Of a DNA stretch of 64,000 nucleotides, positions 37,511-50,800 are shown one piece after another. Origin of the DNA: Rotaria socialis (Eukaryota > Rotifera > Eurotatoria > Philodinida > Philodinidae); NCBI GenBank assembly GCA_905331475.1, contig CAJNYU010000915.1:1-64000 (forward strand), in the 5' to 3' direction. The notes beneath the pieces are model-generated. The model searched no databases, was not told where the DNA came from, and saw only the letters and a program-made list of their open reading frames with translations. Made by a program: the position numbers and the translations under genes. Numbering within the stretch: position 1 is the stretch's first letter; each line of letters starts with the position of its first letter.

Positions 37511-37691
37511 ACAGAGACACCACCCATGGACTTCTATTCTGTAGGAGGGAGGGGGGGGGTAGCAGATATTCTATGATTGATTGTTTTTCTTTTGGTCACN
37601 GACAGAGACACCACCCATGGACTTCTATTCTGTATGAGGGAGGGGGGGGGGTAGCAGATATTCTATGATTGATTGTTTTTCTTTTGGTCAC
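37511..37691. repeat. Near-identical 90-bp duplication around a single N
   Basis: Positions 37511-37599 and 37602-37691 are almost identical. Both start ACAGAGACACCACCCATGG, include a G run of slightly different length, and end CTTTTGGTCAC. They are separated by one N at 37600. Contig ends that overlap but were not merged because of the poly-G run would give exactly this. Confidence 0.85.
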
Positions 37692-37712
37692 ACTAAAATT
37701 ATCTCGTAGTAC

Positions 37713-37790
37713 CAAGGGGGAAACGGCAGCTTTTGAACTTTTGGACTTGGAGTTATTTTGAGCTACTCCAAGTCCGCCGTTTCCCCCTTG
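37713..37790. mobile_element. MITE with CAAGGGG...CCCCTTG ends (copy 2)
   Basis: A 78-bp imperfect palindrome: CAAGGGGGAAACGGC at the left, GCCGTTTCCCCCTTG at the right. A second inverted pair, GACTTGGAGT and ACTCCAAGTC, lies inside. GTAGTA flanks both sides almost directly and may be the target duplication. Same ends as the element at 18367-18481. Confidence 0.65.
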
Positions 37791-37801
37791 TGTAGTATTC
37801 T

Positions 37802-37868
37802 AATATCTATTTATTTATCTATTTATTTATTTATTTATTTATTTATTTATTTGTTTATTTATTTATTC
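37802..37868. repeat. (TTTA)n microsatellite
   Basis: About 16 near-perfect ATTT units with a few variants (ATCT, GTTT). Confidence 0.9.
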
Positions 37869-38456
37869 ATGTTTGTTATAATGGTCAAAGAATAATACTT
37901 CAAATAACTTTTTTTTTCTGTTGTTCGCACGATTCTCCTATTGATTATACTTTGAACAAAATTCATACATATCGTGATCAGTAGCACTCTGATACGTTCA
38001 TAAACATACTTGCATGACATTATTTCAGCTTGTTAAAATAAAAATTGTCAACATACTGAATTAGTCTACTTTTAAAAAAGGATTGGAACTATAAGCACAG
38101 AATCATAAAAGAAGATTTCTTTAAAGCTAATGTGTTTCACGGGGAGATGTTTCTAGAGGTCACTCATAATATTATTAAGCTAAGAGAAATGATTAAAATA
38201 AGTGACAATGTTAAAGATTTCCTAGTTGGTAAATTAGATTGTCGTGTGTTTTGTTCATTGGGAAATGATATTAAAACTTAATTATTAGGAAAAAAATCAA
38301 TTTCTTTACAGTTCGTAGATGGAATAAATAAGAATACGTTTTTTGAAATCATATTCAAAAACTTCAATTTCAGAGAGACAAAATCTGTTTTTTCATATAC
38401 GAATCTGTACAAAAAATAAAGGTGCTATCAAACTGAAACATATATACATCAGCAAC

Positions 38457-38589
38457 CCAGGTCGAGCAATCCGACAGTAGGCACCTATCGGAACCCATCA
38501 GATCCGACTGGAATCCAATAGAATTTAATCGGATTGTAGGATATTTTTCTAGGTTCCTATCGGATCCGATGTCGGATCAGTCGACCTGG
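38457..38589. mobile_element. Short palindromic MITE, CCAGGTCGA-ended
   Basis: The 133-bp segment starts CCAGGTCGAGCAATCCGAC. Read from its other end it starts CCAGGTCGACTGATCCGAC, giving about 19 bp of matched inverted ends. Inside, TATCGGAACC and GGTTCCTATCGGATCC continue the palindromic texture. The ends match those of the element at 59812-60108. No clear target duplication. Confidence 0.65.
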
Positions 38590-39128
38590 AAAATCCAATT
38601 CAGCGCTATATAATCGTTCCAGCTAAAATATTAGCTACCCACAAATATACCAGCTCAATTTTTAATAATTTATGATCTGATCGATTAATAAACAATACCA
38701 ATTTAATATTAACAGAGATCTGAGAACAAATATATCGATTCTACAACCTTATAAAGTACTTTGAAACTCTGAAAACGCTTTGAAGATACTATTGTTACAG
38801 GCATATCTCATATGCTTTATGCCTTACTACACTCTTATCATATACAAGCTTGATTCTTTCTGAGGAACATTCTTTGATGTTTTTTTCTCTCTCTCTTCTC
38901 TTGCCATTTTTTTGTTTTCTTATTCATTCGAATACAACGCTAACACATTGAAGGAAGCTTACGTTAACAACTATTAATCTAGAATTCTCTTTATGTTGAA
39001 TCCTATGAAATCATTTCTAACGTAGCAGTCCATAGCTTTCTTCTCTAATCCTGTAATAAATTAAGTTTTTTAGTACATCCGGATGAGTAGGGACTTTTTT
39101 AATTTTGATACATACGTGAGAGTGAACG
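38590..39128. other. Intergenic DNA without recognised genes
   Basis: AT-rich. The part next to 39129 may be decayed 3' sequence of the neighbouring pseudogene, since its reading frame continues for some residues (RSLSRMYQN) past the stop. Confidence 0.4.
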
Positions 39129-41404
39129 TCATGCTTCAACCCCTTCAGCGAAAAAGTCACCCAAACCCGAAAAAAATTGTTGTTGAGCTGGCTTAATGCT
39201 GTTAATTATATCATATAGTTTTGTTCTAGCTAAGCTTTCAAAGGCGGTTTCATCGCAGTACTTTTTGTAGTTAATAAGAACGTGAGTTTTTTGCAACTGA
39301 AGAATTTGCTTGGGTAGCTCATGCTTTTCTCCATTGTCCATACGTAGTACAGTTAAACCATAAGTTCCTGTAGAAAAATAAGTGAGAGATTATTGAAAAA
39401 CTTAATTGACACTACCAAGAATCTTTTAGTCATTACCTGAGACGAGAGCACTACTTTCGACAAGCCAATTCACGAAATGCTTGATTTTTTCAGGATCAGC
39501 TCGCTGTCTAATAGATTGTTGCGTGTTTTGCTTCAATATATACTATTGTGCATCGTATATTTTATGAGCTGCTTTGACAACATGCTCTGAGCCGCCAGAA
39601 ATTTCCCTAATCTTTTCATACTTCCATGATCTAGGCAATAATTACAGAAGTCGAACCTGTTCGATAAAAGGCATGTTTTCCTCAAAGTATGCGCCATAAA
39701 TATGCTTAAGATTTTGGACCATCTCATTATCGATTGTTTCGTTGAAAATTCGAGTATTTTCGATGCCTGTCTCGAGCTGAGATATTCGTAGTAGTTGCTC
39801 ACTTTGCCATGGAGCAAGTGTTTCTGCCATCTTCCCTAGAGTTCAAATATGTATATTAGTATTTTGAAGGAAAACACTCTACCAGAACATACTCTGAATT
39901 ACTCTTATAGTACCGGTTAGCTCCGAGGTGATACAACGAAGACCACCAGCTGAATGTTTGTCTAATCTTTTTCTTGTTTGAGATCGAATTGGACTTGAAT
40001 TGACTTGAGATAGAATAAGATTCATCGAATCCCGCGAATCATTAATTACGAATTCGGATGCACTTCTAACATTTAAAAAAGTTGTGATGGGACCTACAGA
40101 TAAGTCATCAGGAATCATCAAAATTTCTTTTCTATGTTTCGAGCATAATCGAAATATTACTTCAAACAATTGTAACAATTTTAGCGAAATAAATAAAGTT
40201 ACTTTCCACCGACTGCAAATCCTTCAATTTTGGAGCAGGTGGTTATATTAGCATGGCGACAATCACGAACAGAAGGACAATGTTTTGAGTTATGATCGGG
40301 ATGATGACATGTGGACTTAGAAGCATGCCAGTCAATTCCATAAGAGCTTCGATGTTTGGGGCAAATGCTCATAGAATCATCAATAAAGATATCAAGGTAA
40401 CGTATTCTATTTGCTATAAGATTCTTTTCATTTACGATAAAATCATCCTCTTCTTTCTTAGAAATGACATTTTTACTCTTCAGATATGGTCGAATATCTA
40501 TATCTTTGAGTGCAGAAAAAGTAACACATGTACACGACCAGCCAGAATAATCTATTAAGAGACAAATCGTTTTTGATTGACATGAAAAAGACTGCTTATT
40601 ATGTGAACTGTTTCCACACATAGTCTCTCTTGAATTGCCCCATAGACAGCATTTCCCATAATTACGCAGTAACAACTCAACAGAACGTAAAATATAATCG
40701 TGGTTATCCGTGGATACCGGATCAGATTTCATCAGAGCTTAAGTAATTTAAAAAGTTGCATTTTTTCCTTTATCATATGCAACAAAGAAACAAGCTATTG
40801 GATGAATCTCTACGCTGAAGTTGTGGTTCTGGCTCATCTTCGTTGTCAGAAAACAATCTAATGTATGGTGGAAACATGTTCTTAGGTTCCGTGTAGTCAT
40901 TTGAATAGAAGGGATCATTAAGTAAAGCGCTTGTCTCATAATCTTCATCTTTAGTAAGACATACTGAAATACTGCAAGAAATATCCATCGATGGCATATG
41001 TGACGACATTGAAACTTCAGGAGCTGTTTCGTCAATAGTGTTGGTTATATATGTGCTGGCTGAGCTAGTTGGATTATCGCTTTGAATAGTTCTTGAATCA
41101 CTGAACTAATCGTAGAGAAAAGACAAATTACTTCCTGATTCATATTGGAATGAGTTTTGTTCGACAATCGAAAATCTATCAGATGCATTATAAACAGAAG
41201 ACACATTCAATGAAGAAGTATCAAAACTTTTCGAAGTAATCGATACATCCGTATCCTTTGCAGTTGTTTCAGATGAATCAGTTGTACTAAAAATTCTTGA
41301 GACACCATCGCTATCGATACTAGATTCATTACCAGCTCGATCAAGAAGATAATGCGCGGTAACCCATGTCCAGAAATAGATCGAGAATTTTTTTTATTAA
41401 CCAT
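39129..41404 (-). pseudogene. Decayed multi-exon gene of unknown, probably repeated family
   Basis: Four exons join with consistent phase 1: up to 40210, 40159-39893, 39835-39437 and 39367-39129. The introns are 50, 57 and 69 bp. The reading gives a Ser/Thr-rich start, then ICPKHRSSYGIDW...CHHPDH, a possible zinc-binding C..H...C..P.H motif. SVGPITTFLNVRSASEFVI, GGLRCITSELTGTIRVIQ and a C-terminal segment around SGLGDFFAEGVEA follow. I recall uncharacterised proteins with this layout repeated in invertebrate genomes, but I cannot name the family. A frame shift near 41350, a stop near 41106 and two stops in the 39835-39437 exon show that it is broken. The final TGA falls where I would expect Trp. 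It may be a domesticated or mobile gene. Confidence 0.6.
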
Positions 41405-44400
41405 TTTCTTATTGTATTATAAACACTTCGACTTATGCTTTTTGTGAAAAAAGTGTTTAAAAAAAATAAGATATTCAGCTTCTTTCATTAGGTACATACA
41501 TTTTCATGGCTTGAAACAAGAGCTCATGACCACTTATTTTAACAGAACAACAATAACAGATTAGATAAAAAAAACATCATACCATAGAGCCGTTAAAAAT
41601 ACAGTATAATCTGATAACATAGAGAAAAAACGAATTATATATACGTTATGTAGGTATCACGGTGAGTTGAAAACTAGAACTCTTCTGATACTCTACTCAA
41701 CTTTTGTCATCGAGGTCATTTAAAAAACGCTCATTTATACATATGCACATCATTTGCATGTTTGTCTGATCATAATAGGATATATTTGATAAAATTAGTT
41801 ACTCGATGGGTCTTGCTATTAACTACTTAGAAGTCATTTATTTAGTGACACCAGTGGTTATTGGGAAAAAATGCGAAACGATCACACAAAATGAGCGAAT
41901 TATGGATTAAAAATACTAATCTTGTGTCTGAAGTGGAGTTATATAAAATCTTCAATAAGAATAATAACTAGTAAAATTATTTGATAGCACTTTAATCAAA
42001 ATCCATAGGTTTTTGCCTAAAATACCACAATGAATATCGCTACTTTTTTTGTCGACGCAAAAATGGTTTAGAATGAAGAGAAAAGAACATGACCATCGTG
42101 TTCAGGATAAAAAGTTACCTAGACGTAATACATAAAATAAAACTGAAACTAGAAGTCCAAAAGACATGTGAGCGATATACCTACCTCATTCAAAGCAACT
42201 AAAGATGATCTCCTGTACAGGCCGTTTATAGAGATCCCACGCTGATTTTTTTATGGAGTTGTAGAATAGAGAGAGCACTACCAGCCTGTATATACCAGCC
42301 ACCCAGGCGATCCATCTTTGGGAGAAAATTCACCCTGAAAACAACTATTTTCGAAAAATTTCCATTTTTGGGGACCCTCTCCTGGCCAAACCGAGCATTT
42401 TAGAGGGCTAACATTTTTATAGAAGAAAGTTTTGATTACCATGAACAGTAAAGCACAAATAAAAGGCATTGTGCTTTTATTAGTGAAAAATTTGTTCTCT
42501 CATATACAGATATGTTAGAAATTCTATCATTTGAACACAGAAAATATTGTTGTGAATTAAACCGATTAGGGAATACAATGTAAAAAAGAGAAAAATCAAG
42601 AAATGATAAATCTTATGAAGGCTACATCAATTTATAACAATGAGTGTTCACTAGATGAACTTGTCGTTTTATCTAATTTGGGAATTAAAATACTGAAAGA
42701 CCTCTCCTGACAGATTGGTAACGAGAGAATATTAATTGAGATTTATTTAAATTTTAAATCAATCTAATGCATAGGTTTTTGCATATGACATGTTTTCATT
42801 TTATCAAGAACTAAAAATTGTTGTCTAATCTCCCATAAAGATCACGTTCGAGAAAAAAATTATAGAATGCATCTAATTGGACCAGACAATATAATTTACG
42901 TTTAAAATCACTATTGTGTTCTAGAATGATACTCTATCAGCATAGAATTTTTGTAAAATTTTCTTATAAAAAATATTCAGTGTTCAAGTGATATTGGTTT
43001 TCTTACGCTGGCGTTTACATCAAAATAAATTCCCATTACTAATTTTCAAGCAGAAAGAGTGTTATCGATATGATAGAAAAAAAGCTTGTTAACACAGCTT
43101 CTTTAATGCTAAAAGGTGGAACTCACATATATCTCTCAGGCTTACTAAAATAATTCAAAATAGTTCATCTGAAAAATCGACCCTGTTTTCGAAAATCTAT
43201 AATTAGATCTTTGCTTATTTGCTTATGTCTGTAATGGAGTATTAATTGCTAGCTTGTATATTTAACAATGGTAGAGACTAGTTTCTATGGTCTGTAATGG
43301 GCAAACGTTGTTTTTTTTCGTGCAGTCTGTAATCAAAAAGGAATAAATAGCAACCTAATTAGTCAAGCTCCTAATTAGCGCAATTTTAAACTCGTTAATG
43401 TCTGTAATGAGGGGGCAGGGGAGGAGCCGCAAAAGTCTCGCTTTTAAATTTACACGCACCACTTTCTTCAAAAATATATGTGAGTTCCACAAAACTATTT
43501 TGCTGTACCCTTATCAAGTTAAAAGACGTTCATGTAATCATGAGAACAATAGTTCATTTATATGCTTGCCATATAAAATAAATATACTTATTGTCATAAA
43601 GGAATAGAATAAGATGTTTCACAAAAAGAGTACGATTAAATATGGCAGAAACAACTCGTATGCCTTCATCCAGGTCAACGGTGGCACGTGAAAATTTACT
43701 ATCTTACGTACGGTGTGGGTGCGTGTGTGACAAGCAGAAGAGCGAAATAGACCCACACCCACGCCCTCAAGAACGAAGCAATATGCAGATACGTGTACAC
43801 ACTTCGAATGATAGAGAGCTCAATAATTAATGATGGATATTCATAAAAATGAAGACTCAGTAAAAACAAAGCCTAAATTTGAACTTCTCAGCTATGATTG
43901 ATTCTAAATTCTTTGCATATAAATACGCAGTAAGAGAATCGAACATATTTTATTTTATTTTTCTCTCAACTACGAATGTGTATGAGAATTTGAGCTTAAA
44001 TTATCATGTCATCCAAACTCTTGCCTTGAATATTCTTAGCATTCATGCAGATTTCGTTTCATTGCTCGTTTGATATGATACACATGAGTTAATGAATATC
44101 ATATTACAAATAATTGCGAGCTAATTATTTTAGCAATAGATATAAAACATATATACCTAATTTTAAATGATTCCGTTGAGTTTTTTAATATCTTGAATAA
44201 TCAATATAATGATATTCATAATAAACCTTATCAACTTGAAGCTTTAACAGATACGTGAAAAAACAAAAGCAAATAAAATGATTTGACTGTAACAAACAAT
44301 GAAATTTCTAAAATATCTAAATATATGGCACATAGAAACAGAACTGTTATTAGACAAATCAAAACATAATCAATATCATGTTGTTTTTCTCTTAAAATGA

Positions 44401-45083
44401 AAATTGAGTATTATATTAGAAAAGCGGAATAATTCCGTTAACTGATTCTACTTTTCTTATTATCAAATAGTATCTCGTGTAGTAACTCAATATTTTTTTT
44501 ATAAAAGTATTACATTTTTCTGATTGAAATGTTTTTCTTCTCTAATTAAATTACGTCATTTATGCAATTGCTAGCGTTCAAACAACTACACATATGAATA
44601 ACGGACATCGTAAAAAAAGGAAAATTCATTAAATGTAAAAATACGATAATAATTATCAAAATATTTTGCCAATAATGCATTAGGTTGAGCCATTTTTCTC
44701 TTCATATGTACATTTACCTGTACAAGTTTACATATTGTCAAAGCCATCGTGGACTTACTACAAATTAAAAATTGAAAACTTACAAATATCTGTGCATGAT
44801 ATTAATGTACAATTATGTTTTATGGATTTTAAGTGTTTTTTTATGCGCACCATTAGTTATATCTGAGTAAACATATAGTCGTAGTAGCCTACCATTCTAC
44901 TGCAAAAAAAAACATTTGCCTACTGCAATATAAATGACCAAAAAGACCTTCAATCATGTAAATTACAATCACATCTGCTTATTCGAGAATCGAGCATACT
45001 GTAATAAAAACGCATACTACGTATCATTCAAAACGTGTATACACCTGCCAACTTCGAAATAAATCTCCAATAATAATTATTCT
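41405..45083. other. Intergenic DNA with one probable MITE
   Basis: No coding region is supported. The element at 43116-43490 is listed separately. A segment at about 42295-42420 starts CCACCCAGGCGATCC and may be a diverged piece of the CCAGG-ended family. A small inverted pair, TGTGGGTGCGTG and CACACCCACGCCC, lies at about 43705-43765. Confidence 0.45.
43116..43490. mobile_element. Probable MITE with GTGGAACTCACATATAT ends
   Basis: GTGGAACTCACATATAT at 43116 is matched by its inverted copy ending at 43490. Between them, GTCTGTAATG-like words recur four times (about 43220, 43290, 43327, 43398), all in direct orientation. No transposase and no clear target duplication. Confidence 0.5.
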
Positions 45084-46867
45084 ATGTTCAACCTTAGTAA
45101 CAACCAATCAAAAACCACTATATTTTCATTTATCATCAGTGTACCTGTGCTATTTGCTGTAATTATTGCTATTGTTGCTCTATCCGTGATTCCAGTTTAT
45201 TTACCGGCGAAATCAGTAACATTAAATTCTAGTAAATCATCAATTGATCTTTTTTTTCCATTACTATTGTATAATATGTCACTGTAGATACAAGACAAAG
45301 TAATGAGATCACAATCTATCTCAATACTGGCATTCCTGTTACTGAACGACGAAAACGGCAAGCTGTCGCAAGTTCTTCAATAGGCAATTGTATAGGATGT
45401 AAAATTCCACCTTCCAACCTCTCACCAATTGAAAAAAAAGTATGTCCTCCTAATCAGTTGTTTTTCCATTTAGAAATTGTCAGATGCAAAGAAATGAGTC
45501 TAAAGAATTACGGCAATAATAATTATTATTTGAATATTTTATGCTTCATTTTCGTACTGGGATTTTAACAATATTCACAGTAGATGAGGTCATATTCAAT
45601 GATTTAGCGTAAATGAATATGACGTGAAATTCTTAAACTCTGCCATAAGATTCCTTTTTTCACAGATACGCATATTTCATTTATCTTTTCTTCTTTGCGA
45701 CGGTAACCCTGTGACGACATTATTCATCATTGATTTTCACTCTTCCTTCTTGACACATATATGCATATACTTGTTCATATCTTGATTAATTTCTCATATA
45801 TATTTATATTTTATGCTCATTTATTACAAATCTACACTAAACGTATTCTCATTATAGTTACACCTATTCATTCGTATTTTGGTTGTCAACTATTGACATA
45901 TTATTGCTTTCTCTCTTGTTCATAAAAACAAACATCATCGATGAATCTTCATTCGTCTTGAGAGTGTGAGTGTGGGCAAGTATATCATGGAATATGAATC
46001 ATATTAAATTTTACGACTATTGGCATCCACTTCAACGTCACACACCACATCCTATATACAGTTATTATAATAGGATCGAAATTTGACTTTGATAAACAAT
46101 CAATCTGATTGCTGTGTGACGTGAGATTGATGAATTGTCTTTCCTTTTTCTCATGAATATTAGTCGATATTGATGACTCTATTTTATTATAGCTGAATGA
46201 CATAATGAAACAAAATAATAATGCCAGAACAGCAAGTGTAACTAGCGGTACAGTTCAAGCGGTTTCCCAACAAGAGCGCTCGTAAGTTTCACATATATGA
46301 TTAAAAACTGCAGTTCTTTATAAAACCATACATTTTTAGCTTATCTCCAAAATTTCAGTCTCTATCAGTAATCTTGGTGGTAAAGTTTCATATTGTATAT
46401 GAACAACGTTGTAGCTATTCATGTCAAGTTCGTACTGGCCCTCAAGTTCGAACCGCGATTGAAACAGATGTATCACTTTCTAACTTTAATTTGACTAATG
46501 TTCCTCTGTATACTTCGACTGAAGAATTTTGGGGAATCTTAGATTCAATTCCGATTGTTGGGGTTTCATACGTGTCACCTATAGGTAATCCTTTTTTTTT
46601 CATTTTTCGTAACTAGTAGTTAATGCTTCACTGCTTTCATTAGTTCCTGCATCGACTTCTTCATCTTTAATAGCTGCACCTGCAACTGTTTCGATATCTA
46701 CAACTGCTTTTCAAACATCAACAATCGGTCCAATCGTGTTAAATACCACAGTAACAACTAATGTAGTATTGACGAACATCACAACGACAACGAGTGCTAC
46801 CAGTGCAACGAATTCAACGACTGTTGTCAGTCCACCGAGTACTACGAATGTAGCGTATACTACGTAA
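45084..46867 (+). CDS. Mucin-like single-pass membrane protein with furin-type site, 285 aa, five exons
   Basis: Exons 45084-45231, 45288-45439, 46193-46281, 46340-46584 and 46644-46867 join in compatible phases at GT-AG introns of 56, 753, 58 and 59 bp. The start MFNLSNNQSKTTIF leads directly into a hydrophobic segment (about 14-38: FSFIISVPVLFAVIIAIVAL), so it is a type II anchor or an uncleaved signal. Outside, TERRKRQ is a furin-type cleavage site, followed by a C-x-x-C (CIGCK) and another Cys pair (RCSYSCQ). The C-terminal 75 residues are Thr/Ser/Ala-rich with NTT, NIT and NST sequons, suited to heavy glycosylation. I do not recognise the family. It lies about 1 kb upstream of, and in the same direction as, the FG-GAP membrane protein. 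Confidence 0.75.
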
Positions 46868-47893
46868 CTACGACAGACACAAATCACATGAATACTTTAG
46901 AAGTAGCGACTATTTGATGAACAGCAGCCTTGTATGATTAATATTATTATTACGTTTACTTAACATTATCAATTGATGATTTATCGATCGCTTTGATATA
47001 TTCCTGTATTTCTGATTTAGTCATATTTCACTCTATATTCACTTAATCATGTTATGCTACAACGAAATGTACTGAGCTTGACTAAGTTTAAATGACCGTA
47101 GCTTTTCTTTATCAGTTTGCCTCAGCAACTTGTGTATGTGAATTCTCTCTTAATCCAAATTCACCTTGTGTACATGCAAGGTGCATATTCTATTTCTATC
47201 ATGCTATTTATTGTAAAATGATACATGTAAGTACTGAAGTTTTAACATGGCATTTGATTAGTTAAGGTTCATCAGTACTACTGTATCATTTTATGAGTAA
47301 CCGAGACACGGGTAGTTAGAGATTTTTATCCACGGAGATATTCCTCCTTTTTTTTGTATACATCGATTCTATTCACGATACAATGAAGACTTTTTGGAAT
47401 TTACGGATGCTAGTCTGTATGTTTTTTCTTTTTTTCTTTGAATCTTACGTCAATTTCGCTTCTACAACTACGAAAATCTTTTAATCGAAATTGAAAGAGA
47501 ATTTTCTTTTTGACTGAGGTATTCTTCACTGACGAGAATATCCTAGTCATAAGTCTCTCTTCATTAGCTTCATTATTATGTATCTACTTTAGACTCTTTG
47601 ATTATTTTTTTAATCAAGATCCTTTTCATTATATAGTACATGCTTTTATAACTAAATGATATGTTAAAAATAGAACAAACGACTAATATGAAATATGATA
47701 AAGATATTGAAGAATTCGATAAGTTATAATTTGGAAATAAAATAAATCTATTTAGAATTTCCTGCAAAAATGGAAACATCAGATTTACAGTCCGAAACTT
47801 GCTTTGTTTATTTGCTTTCCTTATAGAGTTTGGATCATTTGAAAGCGTTTCTTTTACTTAATTGCTATTTCTTCTGTAGATTGATTGCATATT
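46868..47893. other. Intergenic DNA between two surface-protein genes
   Basis: It contains no supported gene. It should hold the 3' UTR of the mucin-like gene and the promoter of the FG-GAP gene. Confidence 0.5.
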
Positions 47894-50800
47894 ATGACAA
47901 ACGAATCTATATCTATAAAAGATAAACATCGAAATCAATCTGTTTTCACTAATAATCACCATAGATATTATGGAGATTCTGCATTGAATAATTTCACATA
48001 TCCTACGCTTTATTCCAGGAACTTGATAAGAAATCGAAAGTCTCGTAGAACACTGTGAGTTCATATTCCGACTTAATTTTTCTTTCAATGAAAATTGACT
48101 AACATTTTAGAATAAGCCTGTACTGGTCAATTTCACATTCGACTCGTACTATTTTGTTCTCCGCCTTTTTTGTTTGTATCGCGATCATCATCGGTATTTT
48201 AGTCGTTTGTCTAACTTCTCCAAGACCAAAACGTATGTAAAGTTTTCATTTTCTTTTTGATATGTTTCTTATTGAGTCATCGGAAATCCAGGAATAAAAG
48301 CAGATGTATCGAGTAATTATTTGTATACCTTAGTGAATAATATATTTTTATCAACACAACTCCGTGTAATAATGTTTCTTGCTTTTGTTTAGGAAAAGAA
48401 TGTCAACGCACTTTTATATCAGTAGTACATAATTCTATCAGCTATGATTCACGTCCACGGTCATTCGTCGTTGCGGATTTAAATCAAGATACACAACTTG
48501 ACTTAGTAGTTACCGATTCGGGAACAGATAATATCGGAGTCTTCTATGGCTATGGAAATGGAACGTTTAGCAATCAAACGATATTTTCAACTGGAGCAGA
48601 ATGTCAACCATATTCTGTTGCTGTTGGCGACTTCGACCAAGATAACCGAATTGATATCATAGTCGCATGTCATGGTACAAAGAGTCTTGCTCTTCTTTCC
48701 GGGCTTGATAGCGGAATTTACCTTCTTGAAAGAACATTTTCACTACATTCTTCTAGTTCAATGTCAATTGTTGCTGCTGATTTCAACCATGATGGTAGAT
48801 TGGATGTCGCCGTCGCGAACTATGATACGAGTAATGTTAGTATTCATCTTGGATCTGGCGATGGCTTCTTCGAAGAGCGCACAACTTATTGGACTGGTTA
48901 CGATTCTCTTCCATATTCTCTTGCTATCGGTGATGCGAACGATGATACTCATATGGATATTGTTGTTGTCAACTCTGGTACTAGCACCGTCGGCATACTA
49001 CTCGGACTTGGAAATGGATCGTTCACCATGCAGCAAATGCTGACAACTGGCTATCGTTCCTATCCTTTATCCGTGTCTGTTGGCGATATTAATAATGATA
49101 CGCATCTAGATATCGTCGTTGCTAATCCCGACACAGATAACATCGGTGTTTTCTTCGGCTATGGGAATGGTACTTTTCAACGAGTGTCATTATTTTCAAC
49201 TGGCTCTGGCTCACGTCCGATTTCAGTTACAATCGGATATTTTACGGATGATGACCAGCTAGATATTGCTGTGGTTACTAGTAACACTAGTGCTGTAATC
49301 ATTGTTCAACGATCACTAAATGGCAGCTTTTCGAACACACATATCGATACCGTCAGCTCAGGATCTGATTCACAATACATCGGTACTGGTGATTTCAACA
49401 ATGATCACCGATTAGATATTGCCGTAAGCAATGATGTGGATAATCATATTACTTTACTTCTTCAATATTCTTCCAAACAATTTGCGAATCCAAAAGAGCA
49501 TCCCACTTCAGTTGGATTTTCACCGAATGCGATAGTTGCGGGATATTTCAATAATGACACTGACCTGGATATTGCATATAGTGATTCCGACTCTAATCAG
49601 ATAGGAATCTCTCTTGGAAACGGGGATGGAACATTCTCCTTCCTTCAAACATATTACACTGGAAATAACACAGGTCCCTACATGCTTACTACAGGTGATT
49701 TCGACAATGACACTATATTAGATCTTGCCTTTCCAAACATCTACAATGATAGCGTTGGAGTTTATTTTGGAGATGGTAAAGGCTATTTAACAACTTTTCT
49801 TCTACTTGCTACGGAGTACAATTCACAGGCACGTTGCTTAGCAGTAGGAGACTTTAATAATGATGGAACACTTGATATTGCGGTTAGTAATTCTGGTGTA
49901 GATACCGTTGGTGTCTTTTTGGGAGACGGCAATCGCAAATTCTCGTCAGAAATTAAATCTTCAACAGGTTCTAATTCTTATCCTACGTCACTCGCCATTG
50001 GTGATTTCAACCAAGACAATCGACTTGATATTGCGATCACGGCTATTGGATATAGTAGTATTATCATTCTGTTCGGATCTGGAGACGGAAATTTTATGGT
50101 ACAAGCAATTTATTTTGTTTCTGATGATACCTGTGTGATGACTATAGCTGTTGATGATTTTAATAAAGACGGTCATTTGGATATTGCACTTCTCCAGCCA
50201 GTGAGCAATCGTCTCAGTATTTATATTGGATCTAAAAATGGAACTTTCGATTTGACTTACATCTGTTCAACAGAAGATGGGTCAACGCCTTATTATTTTG
50301 TAGTTGGAGATTTTGACAATGATAGCGAACTTGATCTTGCATTTGCTAACTGGGGTACTGGTACAATTAGCGTATTTTTTGGTAGCGGAAATGGGAGTTT
50401 TCTGAGACAATCTAGTTATCCCATTGGAGATGGTTCATTACCATTGGCTATTGCCAAAGGTAACTTCAACAACGATCAGTGGTTAGACGTTGTGATTACT
50501 AATTCTCGGACGACCGACATAGATGTAGTTCTAGGACTTGATATAGTCGATAAATACAATCTAACCATCTATTCGACTGGCTCCAGCCCACATTCATCTT
50601 CAGTTTCAGTTGGTGACTTCAACAATGACAATCTACCAGATATTGCCATTGCGAACACAGCTCATGGAAACGTTGGTATTCGGCTTGGGTTAGTCACTAG
50701 AACGTTTGGACCCGAAATAACCTACTCTACAAAATCTAATTCGTATCCTGCATATTTAACTACTGATGATCTCAACAATGACAATCTAACGGATATTCTT

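Larger units (their letters stand above)
37139..38456. other. Intergenic DNA with repeats
   Basis: It contains a gap-associated duplication (37511-37691), a small MITE (37713-37790) and a (TTTA)n array (37802-37868), each listed separately. AATAAA at about 37454 could serve the GPCR gene. No further gene is seen. Confidence 0.5.

Noticed and set aside
41089-41140. A possible 26-bp intron that would remove the stop near 41106
   Set aside because: Too short for a spliceosomal intron. The other introns in the window are at least 50 bp.
43700-43770. GTGTGGGTGCGTG and CACACCCACGCCC, reminiscent of the bdelloid telomere repeat TGTGGG
   Set aside because: Only one imperfect unit on each strand, with no array.
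48672-49043. Hydrophobic frame overlapping the start of the FG-GAP array
   Set aside because: It is a shadow frame. The FG-GAP frame continues through it with family-typical residues.
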